Positions 56,354 to 64,000 of a stretch of 64,000 nucleotides of DNA are shown piece by piece (within the stretch, counting starts at the first letter, position 1; each line of letters begins with the position of its first letter). The stretch covers positions 62,001 to 126,000 of the forward strand of contig NZ_LMUV01000002.1 in NCBI RefSeq assembly GCF_009765755.1, in the 5' to 3' direction. The notes beneath the pieces were generated by a model. The model was not told where the DNA came from. It searched no databases and saw only the letters and a list, made by a program, of their open reading frames with translations. The translations under genes and the position numbers were made by a program. This stretch comes from Rhodanobacter sp. L36 (GTDB lineage Bacteria > Pseudomonadota > Gammaproteobacteria > Xanthomonadales > Rhodanobacteraceae).

Positions 56354-57757
56354 ATGAGCCTTCAGACCGTTTTGGTCATCGATGACGAACGCGATATTCG
56401 AGAACTGCTGACCATCACCTTGGGTCGGATGGATCTGCAAGTCGACGCCGTCGGCACCGTCGCCGATGCGCGTCGCGCACTTTCCGAACGCACTTACGAT
56501 CTCTGCTTCACCGACATGCGCCTGCCCGACGGCAACGGCCAGGAAATCATCGAACTGATTTCCGAAACCAGTCCGGACACCCCGGTGGCGATGATTACCG
56601 CCTACGGCAATGTCGACGCGGCGGTGAACGCGTTGAAAGCCGGCGCGTTCGACTTCGTCTCCAAGCCGGTCGACATCCAGATGCTGCGCGGACTCGTGCG
56701 CACCGCGCTGCGTCTAGCGGACGAGAAGCGCAACGGTGGCGGCGCAGCAAAGGCGGCAGGCTCCAGCGATCGGTTGATCGGCGACTCCACCGCCATGCAG
56801 CAGGTACGCGCCACCATCGGCAAGCTCGCGCGCAACCAGGCACCGGTCTACATCGCCGGCGAATCGGGCGTCGGCAAGGAACTGGTCGCGCGACTGATCC
56901 ACGAGCAGGGCCCGCGCGCCAGCGGCCCGTTCATTCCGGTCAACTGCGGCGCGATTCCCTCCGAGCTGATGGAAAGCGAATTCTTCGGCCATCGCAAAGG
57001 CAGTTTCACTGGCGCCAGCAGCGACAAGGAAGGTCTTTTTCAGGCGGCGCAGGGCGGCACGCTGTTTCTCGACGAAGTGGCCGAACTGCCGCTGCACATG
57101 CAGGTGAAACTGCTGCGCGCGATCCAGGAAAAAGCCGTGCGCCCGATCGGTGGTCGCGACGAGATTCCGGTGGACGTGCGCATCCTTTCCGCTACGCACA
57201 AGAACCTCGGCCACCTCGTCGAGCAAGGTCAGTTTCGCCAGGATCTGTTCTATCGCATCAACGTGATCGAATTGCGCGTGCCGCCATTGCGTGAGCGTCG
57301 CGGCGACGTGCCGCAGCTGTCGGCCTTCATCCTCAAGGCGCTGTCCGGAAAAAGCGGCGAAGCCGTCGGCAAGCTGTCGCCCGGTGCGCAGCAGGCGCTG
57401 GAGTCCTACGAATTCCCCGGCAACGTGCGCGAGCTGGAAAACATCCTCGAACGCGCGATGGCGATGAGCGACGGTGAAGTCATCGACGCCACCGACCTGA
57501 TGCTGCCGCAGCGCACCGCGCGCGCATCAAGCGACACCTTGCCTGCCGCTCAGCCGCAGGAACACGCTGCTGTATCCGAGGCAGCAGCTGGCGGCAACGG
57601 CGATGGTGGCCTCGACGATTACATCAGCAACCTGGAACGCACCGCGATCGTGAAAGCGCTCGAGGAATCGCGTTACAACAAGACCGCCGCCGCACGCAAA
57701 CTCGGCATCACCTTTCGCGCCTTGCGCTACAAGCTGAAGAAGCTCGGCATCGACTGA
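56354..57757 (+). CDS. pilR: Sigma-54 response regulator PilR
   Basis: 467 aa NtrC-type regulator, partner of PilS, which in relatives activates pilA with RpoN. Receiver domain with D10, D11 and phospho-acceptor D54 (FTDMRLPDG) and Lys in SKPVD. AAA+ domain with Walker A GESGVGKE, sigma-54 contact loop GSFTGA (variant of GAFTGA) and DEVAELPLHMQ. C-terminal Fis-type helix-turn-helix ending RALRYKLKKLGID. ATG at 56354 chosen over a GTG at 56342. Separated from pilS by the carbohydrate locus; no pilA or pilB is present in the window. Confidence 0.88.
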   Translation: MSLQTVLVIDDERDIRELLTITLGRMDLQVDAVGTVADARRALSERTYDLCFTDMRLPDGNGQEIIELISETSPDTPVAMITAYGNVDAAVNALKAGAFDFVSKPVDIQMLRGLVRTALRLADEKRNGGGAAKAAGSSDRLIGDSTAMQQVRATIGKLARNQAPVYIAGESGVGKELVARLIHEQGPRASGPFIPVNCGAIPSELMESEFFGHRKGSFTGASSDKEGLFQAAQGGTLFLDEVAELPLHMQVKLLRAIQEKAVRPIGGRDEIPVDVRILSATHKNLGHLVEQGQFRQDLFYRINVIELRVPPLRERRGDVPQLSAFILKALSGKSGEAVGKLSPGAQQALESYEFPGNVRELENILERAMAMSDGEVIDATDLMLPQRTARASSDTLPAAQPQEHAAVSEAAAGGNGDGGLDDYISNLERTAIVKALEESRYNKTAAARKLGITFRALRYKLKKLGID

Positions 57758-57778
57758 GGCTGTTGAGGGGCTGACGAA

Positions 57779-59341
57779 TCATTCGTTCTGATCGCCCGGC
57801 GTCAACGCCTTGCGCAACGTGCGCAGCAAGACTTGCGTGGTCACGGGTTTGTCGATCACGTAGAGCCGCCGCAACGGCGGCAACTCCTGCAGGTCCGGTG
57901 ACGCGCCGGGGCGTGCCAGCAGAATCACTGCGCCGTCGTAGCCTTGCTCGGTCAACGCAGCGAGCGTGCGCACGCCGGTGAACAGATTCATGTCCGCGTC
58001 GAGCACGACCAGATCGGGCAGGCCGCACGCTCCGATCCACTGCAACGCCGCAGTGCCGCTCTGGCTGGCATGCGCCTGGTATCCGTAGGCATCGAGCATG
58101 TCGGTGAGCAGCGATAGCTGGCCGGCTTCCTCCACCACTACCAGCACGCGTTCGGCCTCGCCTTCCAGGCTGTCGGTGTCTACCAGCTGCTCGGCGTCGA
58201 TGAGGAGTTCTTCCAGCGGTATGTACAGGTCGAATCGCGTGCCGCGGCCGGCGCCGCTGTCGACACGCATCACGCCGCCATGGCTGCTCACGATGCGCTT
58301 GCATGAAAGCAGACCCAGGCCGGTACCGGTTTCCTTGGTGGTGAAGAACGGTTCGAACAGATGCTCCAGCACGTCGTGATCCATGCCGGGGCCGTTGTCG
58401 ATCACGCTGATGCGCAGATAGCGACCGTGGCGCGGATGTTCCTCGGCCATGAAGAAATCCACCGGCAACTGCGCCTGTGCGGTTTCGACGCGCAGTTGTC
58501 CGCCGTCGGGCATCGCCTGGATCGCGTTGAGGCACAGATTCAACAGGCACTGCTGCAATTCGGTGTGGTTGCCTTCGAACGACAACTCCGGATCGTCGAT
58601 CACCAGTTCCATCGCCACCGAGCGCGGCACGCTGCCCTGCATGAGCAGATCAAACGCACTGAACAGCGCGCCGAGGCGAACCTGCTCCGCGCGGCGCGCA
58701 CCACGCGCGAACGACAACATCGACTGCACCATGTCCAGCCCGCGCTTGCCGCAATCGCGCACGAGCTTGCCGAGGCGTGCGAGGCGCGGGTCGTCCTGGT
58801 AATCCTGCAGGCTGTCGCCCGCCAGCAACAGCGGTTGCAGCAGGTTGCGCAGATCGTGACTGAGGCCACCGGCCAGCATGGCCAGACTTTCGAAGCGTTG
58901 CGCGCGGATGAGCTCGGCTTCGGTGCGGCGATTCGCGCGACGCGATTCGGCCTCCATCAGTGCGCGTCGCACCGCGCTGGCCAGCCGCACGGGATTCTGC
59001 TTGAGAATGTAATCGGTGGCGCCGTTGCGCAACGCCTCGATCGCCGCGTCCTCACCGAGCGTGGCGGACACGAAGATGAAAGGAAGATCTTCGTCGTACT
59101 GACGCAACAACTCCAGCGCTCGCTCGCCGGAAAAACCCGGCAGGCTCAAATCCGACAGCACGATGTGCGGCTTGAATTCGCTCAGTGCCGACAGATAACG
59201 CGGCTCGTCGTCGACCAGCACGACCTCGTATTCGATTCCGTCGTTTTCCAGTTCGGCCAGCACCAGCTCGGCATCGGGCTGGCTATCCTCGACTTGCAGG
59301 ATACGAATGGAAGGCATCGGTCGGTTTTGCCGACTTGGCAT
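57779..59341 (-). CDS. Hybrid histidine kinase with receiver domains at both ends
   Basis: 520 aa soluble protein. N-terminal receiver (E18, D19, D64, K114), then a HisKA helix with SHDLRNLLQP (H162) and an ATPase domain (DNGPGMDHDVLEHLFEPFF, GTGLGLLSCKRI). A C-terminal receiver-like domain (about 395-520) keeps LVVLDADMN and DKPV, but its acidic pocket is VVVEEAG rather than DD. The start MPSRQ at 59341 is preceded by AGG; a Met at 59317 is possible. Last gene of a three-gene phosphorelay and convergent with pilR. Input and output are unknown. Confidence 0.85.
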   Translation of the reverse strand: MPSRQNRPMPSIRILQVEDSQPDAELVLAELENDGIEYEVVLVDDEPRYLSALSEFKPHIVLSDLSLPGFSGERALELLRQYDEDLPFIFVSATLGEDAAIEALRNGATDYILKQNPVRLASAVRRALMEAESRRANRRTEAELIRAQRFESLAMLAGGLSHDLRNLLQPLLLAGDSLQDYQDDPRLARLGKLVRDCGKRGLDMVQSMLSFARGARRAEQVRLGALFSAFDLLMQGSVPRSVAMELVIDDPELSFEGNHTELQQCLLNLCLNAIQAMPDGGQLRVETAQAQLPVDFFMAEEHPRHGRYLRISVIDNGPGMDHDVLEHLFEPFFTTKETGTGLGLLSCKRIVSSHGGVMRVDSGAGRGTRFDLYIPLEELLIDAEQLVDTDSLEGEAERVLVVVEEAGQLSLLTDMLDAYGYQAHASQSGTAALQWIGACGLPDLVVLDADMNLFTGVRTLAALTEQGYDGAVILLARPGASPDLQELPPLRRLYVIDKPVTTQVLLRTLRKALTPGDQNE

Positions 59342-59448
59342 GACTGTTACCTGCGACTCTCTCGTGTGCTTCGGTGCTTTCGCACCTACCGCGAACCGGA
59401 TCTCCGGCCCGCGCCCCTTGCAACGTTTGACCAGCCTACTCGCGCATC

Positions 59449-59889
59449 CTACTCGGGCGCCTGGTTGAGCACTGCCCAGAATTGTCCCAATGTGCGAACG
59501 GCTTCGAAGAACTGGTCGACGTCCACCGGCTTGATCACATAGGCGTTGGCGCCAAGGTCCCAGCTTCGCGCCAGGTCGCTCTCCTCGCGCGACGACGAAA
59601 GAATCACCACCGGAATGCGCCGAAGTCTTTCGTCCGCACGCATGTGGGTCAACACGTCCAACCCGTTCATGCGCGGCATCTTGATGTCCAGCAGCACCAC
59701 TGCAGGGTCGCCCGGTTCGCGCTCGGCCCACGCGCCACGCGCGTGCAGGTAATCCAGGCATTCCACGCCATCCTCGACGTGGATCACCGGATTGGCCAGA
59801 TGCGCTTCCTGCAGTGCATCCATCGCCATCTCGGCATCGGCCATGCTGTCTTCCACCAGCAGGATCGTACGCAGCTCTTTCTTGTTCAT
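59449..59889 (-). CDS. Single-domain response regulator (Rcp1-like)
   Basis: 146 aa CheY-like receiver of the Rcp1 group usually paired with phytochrome-like or CHASE3 kinases. E13-D14, phospho-acceptor D68 (VVLLDIKMPRM), SSS switch region and K120 (YVIKPV) are intact. No output domain. The start MNKKELRTILLVEDS at 59889 lies 10 bp downstream of the membrane kinase stop. It probably relays phosphate between the flanking kinases. Confidence 0.9.
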   Translation of the reverse strand: MNKKELRTILLVEDSMADAEMAMDALQEAHLANPVIHVEDGVECLDYLHARGAWAEREPGDPAVVLLDIKMPRMNGLDVLTHMRADERLRRIPVVILSSSREESDLARSWDLGANAYVIKPVDVDQFFEAVRTLGQFWAVLNQAPE

Positions 59890-59899
59890 GCTCGGATAC

Positions 59900-61678
59900 T
59901 CAGGTGCGTGTCCCGGCCAGGTCGGTGGCTGGAAGCGAAAAATGAAAACGGGCTCCCTGCCCTGGTTCGGCATCGGCCCAGACCCGTCCGCCATGTCGCG
60001 CGATGATCCGCCGCACATTGGCCAGTCCGATACCGTTACCGGGGAATTCCGAAGCGCGATGAAGGCGCTGGAACACCCCGAACAACTTGTCCGCGTATTG
60101 CATGTCGAAGCCGGCACCATTGTCGGCCACGGTGAATTCGTAATCGCCATGGCGGCCTTGCTGCACGCTGACCTCGATGCGCGGCGCCTGCGTGTTTCCG
60201 GTGTACTTCACCGCGTTGCTGACGAGGTTCTGCCACACGGTGCGCAGCATGTTTTCGTCGCCGATCACCATGGGCAGCGGCGCCACTGTCCACACGATAT
60301 GTCGTTCGGGCGTGGCCGATTCGGACAACGCGCGCGCCTCGTCCACCAGCGATTGCATGTCCACGGCCTGCAGGCGCAGTGCGCCACGGCCCAGCCGCGA
60401 AAACACCAGCAGGTCGTCGATCAATTGCGCCATACGCTGCGCGGAGTTCGCCATCACGTCGATGTAGTGACGGGCCTTGTCGTCCATGCGATCGGCGAGA
60501 TGCGTTTCGAGTTTTCGCGCAAAACCCGAGACGTGCCGCAACGGCGCGCGCAGGTCGTGCGACACGGAATAACTGAAAGCCTCAAGCTCGCGGTTCACGT
60601 CGGAAATCTGCTCGACCTTGCCTTCGAGCTGGCGATTGAGGTCGCTCACCTGCTGCTCGGCCAGCGCGCGCACGGTGACATCGCTGATGGTGACCAGCAG
60701 CGCCTTCTCGCCGGTATCCTGCTGTTGTAACTGGCGAGCGTTGATCACCACGTGTCGATCTGTACCATCGGCGGTGCGCTGGATGGTGTCGTAATCCCAA
60801 AGCTCGCGATCTCGCAGCAATACGTCGCGCAGCCTTTGCAGCAACACGCTGTCGCCCCACGCGCCGTCGCCGATCTTCGCCAGCGGTAGCGTGGCTTCCG
60901 AATCGATGCCGTACAGCTCGCTGAAAGCGGCATTGACCACCAGGCTTTTCAACTCGGTATCGAACAGGGCGATCGGTTCGCGCACCGCCTGCAGGATTTG
61001 TTGCGAACGCTGCACCGCCTGGTTCTCACGCGATTCGGCGACCTGGCGACGGCTGATCTGCCGTTCCGAAATGATCACGATGATGGCGAGCAACACCAGC
61101 TGCGCAAGCGCGGTAAGTGTCAACGCGAGACGGCCGTTGAATTGCTGCTGGTTCGCAGTTACCTGCCGCGTCTGCAGCAGTGCGTCTTCGTTGTGCACGA
61201 TGGCGGAAAACAAATCGTCCACTGCAAACAGATCGCCGGCATCGCGCAGCGACTGTCGTGCGCCGGCAACGTCGCCTTGGCCAATCCGCTTCGTTGCCTG
61301 GTTCATCAGCGCAATGCGGCCGTTGATGCGCGCCTCCAGCGAACCAATCAACAACTGTTGATCGGGGTTGTCGCGCGTGCTGGCTCTCAGCTGCTCCAGC
61401 AGCACCGGGCCTTGTTGGCTGGTGCGCTCGGCACGCTGCTGCGTCGATGGTGTGCCGTCACCGGCGAGCATGCGATACGCCGCCGATTCACTGTCGCGAA
61501 CGACGAAGGCAATCTGGTAGGTGATCGCCTTGACGGTGGTGGAGTGGTTGACCCACGTGACCGCTTGTTGCGTATCGCGCGAACTGTTGAGCGTGACGAA
61601 ATACGGAAAGATCACGATGGCCAGCACGGCCAGCAACAAGCCGGCCGTACGCCATCGAAGGACACCATCGACTTTCAT
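59900..61678 (-). CDS. Membrane sensor histidine kinase with CHASE3-like domain
   Basis: 592 aa from the ATG at 61678. First membrane helix about 10-30, extracytoplasmic four-helix CHASE3-like sensor (about 31-190, with DSESAAYRMLAGDG), second helix about 192-212, and a PAS-like domain (PIALFDTELKSLVVNAAFSE). HisKA with YSVSHDLRAPLRHVSGFA and an ATPase of the bacteriophytochrome type (NLVSNAVKYTG, DNGAGFDMQYADKLFGVFQRLH) follow. Heads the operon with the single-domain regulator and hybrid kinase. An earlier ATG at 61723 is in frame. Signal sensed is unknown. Confidence 0.87.
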   Translation of the reverse strand: MKVDGVLRWRTAGLLLAVLAIVIFPYFVTLNSSRDTQQAVTWVNHSTTVKAITYQIAFVVRDSESAAYRMLAGDGTPSTQQRAERTSQQGPVLLEQLRASTRDNPDQQLLIGSLEARINGRIALMNQATKRIGQGDVAGARQSLRDAGDLFAVDDLFSAIVHNEDALLQTRQVTANQQQFNGRLALTLTALAQLVLLAIIVIISERQISRRQVAESRENQAVQRSQQILQAVREPIALFDTELKSLVVNAAFSELYGIDSEATLPLAKIGDGAWGDSVLLQRLRDVLLRDRELWDYDTIQRTADGTDRHVVINARQLQQQDTGEKALLVTISDVTVRALAEQQVSDLNRQLEGKVEQISDVNRELEAFSYSVSHDLRAPLRHVSGFARKLETHLADRMDDKARHYIDVMANSAQRMAQLIDDLLVFSRLGRGALRLQAVDMQSLVDEARALSESATPERHIVWTVAPLPMVIGDENMLRTVWQNLVSNAVKYTGNTQAPRIEVSVQQGRHGDYEFTVADNGAGFDMQYADKLFGVFQRLHRASEFPGNGIGLANVRRIIARHGGRVWADAEPGQGARFHFSLPATDLAGTRT

Positions 61679-61857
61679 GAAATTTGCTGCATCCGCGTGC
61701 CCAGAGTGAGTTGCCCCGGGCATTCTGGCAGGTTTTCAAAGGCCGTCCAGCAGTCGGAATCGTCGCTGCCGACCTGATTTTTTCAGCCTGCCTTGCTCAC
61801 AAATCTTTCACCTGAATTCGTATGCGCCGATCGACGCTTCATTCGCCCGCACTTTGG

Positions 61858-64000
61858 CTAGTGACGACTCATCGCCGCGGGCCGTGCATCGTCGCTGGCA
61901 CCCCAGGTCTTGTTCGGCGTCGCCTGCATGTTGAAGTGCAAGCTGCCGCCAGCAAGGATTTCCGCGTGATGCAGGAACACCCGCGACAGCGGCTTGCCAT
62001 CGAGCGTGACCGAACCGACATAAGGATGCGCATCGTCCAGCGGTGAAGCGGTGACCGTGAAGTCGCGCCCGTTGGTCAAGTGAATCGTGGCGCGCGCCAC
62101 GAATGGACGGCCAATGGCGTACTCGTCGCTGGCTGGCGTCACCGGGTAGAAACCCAGCGCGCTGAATACGTACCACGCGGACATCTGGCCAAGGTCATCG
62201 TTGCCGGCCAGCCCATCCGGGCGCGGCGCGTACTGGCTGTCCATGATCTGCTTCAGCCGCTGCTGGGTTTTCCACGGCGCGCCGGCATAGTCGTAGAGAT
62301 AGGCAATGTGATGACTCGGTTCGTTGCCGTGCGCGTACCAGCCGATCAGCCCGGTGATGTCCTCGACGTTCTTGAAATGCGACGGATCGACCTTGGCATC
62401 GAACAACTGGTCGAGCTTGTCGACGAATTTCGCATCGCCGCCCAACGCCGTCACCAGCCCGGCGACATCCTGCGGCACGTACCATGAGTACTGCCACGCG
62501 TTGCCTTCGGTGTAGTCGCTGCCGTAACCGGCCGCTTCGGGGTTGAACGGATCGCGGAAGCTGCCGTCGCTCTTGCGCGCACGCATGAAACCGGTTTTCG
62601 AATCCCAGGCATTGCGCCAGTTGCCGGCGCGCTTGTTGAACGTCGCGGCGATATCGGTCTTGCCCATGGCCTTGGCCATCTGCGCGAGCGACCAGTCGTC
62701 GAAGGCGTACTCGACCGTTTTCGATGCCGCTTCCGGTTCCTTGTCGATCGGCACGTACCCGAGCTTCATGTAGTCGCCGATGTCGCCGTATGGCGCATAC
62801 GTGGCGCTGGCCACCATGGCCTTCATCGCCGCGTCGACATCGAATCCGCGCACGCCCTTGATGTACGCATCGGCGATCACCGGCACCGCGTGATAACCGA
62901 TCATGCACCACGTCTCTAGTCCCTGGTACGCCCACACCGGCAGGATGCCGAACGGACTGGCCTGTTGCGCGGCGATCAGCGACTGCACGAAATTGCTGCT
63001 GCGCTGCGGATTCAGCAGAACCATCAGTGGTTGCTGCGCGCGATAAACGTCCCACAGTGACCAGGTGGAATAGAACTCGAAACCTTTCGCGTGATGCACG
63101 GCATGATCCGGCCCGCGATAGTCGCCGTTGACGTCCATGCTCAAGGTCGGCGAGAGCATCGCGTGATAGAGCGACGTGTAGAAACTCGTGCGCGTGTCGT
63201 TCGGCGCATCGATATCGATGACCGAAAGTGTCTTGTTCCAGACCGCGGTCGCCGCCGTTCGCTGCGCGTTGAAATCCCAGCCCTTGCCGTCCTGATCGAG
63301 ATTCGTGCTGGCGTTGGCCTCGCTCACCGTCGAGATCGCCACCTTCACTTCCAGCGGCTGCTTCAGCGCGCCGAAGTCGAACACGCCGACCAGCGCGCGA
63401 CCGTTCTGCGCATCGTTGTCCTGCGCCTGTTCGCCCGGGCCCTTGAAGCCTTTGTAGAGTTGAGCCGCCTCGCGGTTGTACAGCGTGCGCGACGTCATCG
63501 GTTGCGAGAAGCGCATGGCAAAGCAAAGTTCGCGTCCCGGCGCCCAGCCACGCGTGGTGCGACAGCCGGTCACCGTGCCATCCGGATGCACGCGCAGGCT
63601 GGACCACAGCACCTTGCCGTCGTAGTCGTAGATGCTCGGGCGCAGATCCAGCAGCAGGTGCGCCGGCTTGCCGACCGGAAACGTATAGCGATGCCAACCG
63701 ATTCGCCGACTGGCCGTTAGTTCGGCACGTATGCCTTCATCCGCCAGTGTCACCGCGTAGTAACCGGGCTGTTCCACTTCGGTGTCGTGCGAAAAACGCG
63801 CGCGATAGCCGCTACCCGGCTTCGCCGCATCGCCTGGCTCCAGCTTCACATCGCCGGCGATCGGCATCACCAGCACATCGCCAAGATCGGAATGACCCGA
63901 ACCGGAGAAATGCGTATGCGAGAACCCCAGGATGCTCGAATCCCCGTACTGGTAACCGGCTGCCCACTTGTAGGCGTGCTTGAAGTCGGGCATCGCCGTA
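61858..64000 (-). CDS. GH92 alpha-mannosidase-like hydrolase (5' end outside window)
   Basis: About 713 codons of the C-terminal portion are present and the frame is open to the right edge, so the signal peptide is not visible. The GH92 signature is clear: GFSHTHFSGSG near the visible start, FYSTWSLWDVYRAQQPL, ETWCMIGYHAVPVIADAY, WQYSWYVPQDVAGL, HGNEPSHHIAYLYDYAG (acid Glu) and AGNDDLGQMSAWYVFSALGFYP (Asp base). The family is calcium-dependent exo-alpha-mannosidases acting on N-glycan or yeast-type mannosides. Ends at TAG 180 bp upstream of the sensor kinase. Confidence 0.9.
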   Translation of the reverse strand, partial: TAMPDFKHAYKWAAGYQYGDSSILGFSHTHFSGSGHSDLGDVLVMPIAGDVKLEPGDAAKPGSGYRARFSHDTEVEQPGYYAVTLADEGIRAELTASRRIGWHRYTFPVGKPAHLLLDLRPSIYDYDGKVLWSSLRVHPDGTVTGCRTTRGWAPGRELCFAMRFSQPMTSRTLYNREAAQLYKGFKGPGEQAQDNDAQNGRALVGVFDFGALKQPLEVKVAISTVSEANASTNLDQDGKGWDFNAQRTAATAVWNKTLSVIDIDAPNDTRTSFYTSLYHAMLSPTLSMDVNGDYRGPDHAVHHAKGFEFYSTWSLWDVYRAQQPLMVLLNPQRSSNFVQSLIAAQQASPFGILPVWAYQGLETWCMIGYHAVPVIADAYIKGVRGFDVDAAMKAMVASATYAPYGDIGDYMKLGYVPIDKEPEAASKTVEYAFDDWSLAQMAKAMGKTDIAATFNKRAGNWRNAWDSKTGFMRARKSDGSFRDPFNPEAAGYGSDYTEGNAWQYSWYVPQDVAGLVTALGGDAKFVDKLDQLFDAKVDPSHFKNVEDITGLIGWYAHGNEPSHHIAYLYDYAGAPWKTQQRLKQIMDSQYAPRPDGLAGNDDLGQMSAWYVFSALGFYPVTPASDEYAIGRPFVARATIHLTNGRDFTVTASPLDDAHPYVGSVTLDGKPLSRVFLHHAEILAGGSLHFNMQATPNKTWGASDDARPAAMSRH

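Overview
The window is chromosomal DNA from a high-GC gammaproteobacterium. Gene order and protein character point to Xanthomonadales, most likely Rhodanobacteraceae (the Dyella/Luteibacter/Rhodanobacter group); this is an inference from content, not a database match. There are no rRNA or tRNA genes, no CRISPR array, and no recognisable transposase, integrase or phage gene.

Region 1 (1-16.6 kb, minus strand) is the conserved gammaproteobacterial block aspS - yebC - ruvC - ruvA - ruvB - ybgC - tolQ - tolR - tolA - tolB - pal - cpoB - queE - queC. Local additions are a lipase-like hydrolase between aspS and yebC and two tandem kup potassium transporters between ruvA and ruvB. A FmdB-type zinc-ribbon gene lies upstream of aspS. 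Region 2 (16.7-22.3 kb, plus strand) holds two paralogous TonB-dependent receptors. Each follows a tandem MetJ-like operator and ends in the same hairpin terminator. Region 3 (22.3-29.1 kb) has clpB, with a sigma-32-like promoter, divergent from an otsB - GH15 - otsA trehalose operon. Region 4 (29.1-37.7 kb) is housekeeping: pgeF, rluD, bamD, nadE, sucD, sucC and the sensor kinase pilS.

Region 5 (37.8-56.3 kb) is the most interesting part. It is an 18.7 kb carbohydrate locus lying between pilS and its expected partner pilR. A LacI-type regulator sits at its centre. To the left on the minus strand are a cytoplasmic GH65 phosphorylase fused to beta-phosphoglucomutase and a TonB-dependent receptor. 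To the right on the plus strand is a tightly packed operon: MFS transporter, Tat-exported sulfatase resembling N-sulfoglucosamine sulfohydrolase, exported GH65 hydrolase, TPR-2OG oxygenase, second exported GH65 hydrolase, secreted esterase. Three near-identical palindromic operators mark both divergent promoters. A second small 2OG-Fe(II) oxygenase lies at the left edge, next to pilS. The simplest reading is uptake of a glycan, desulfation, deacylation and alpha-glucoside cleavage in the periplasm, import by the MFS carrier, and cytoplasmic phosphorolysis to glucose 6-phosphate.

Region 6 (56.3-64 kb) holds pilR, a three-gene phosphorelay (membrane sensor kinase, single-domain regulator, hybrid kinase) and the 3' part of a GH92 alpha-mannosidase that runs off the end of the window.

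Other notable signals are G-rich heptamer repeats (GGGAAYC type) at three places, one of them translated in frame inside nadE, and a pal promoter that overlaps a strong hairpin downstream of tolB.
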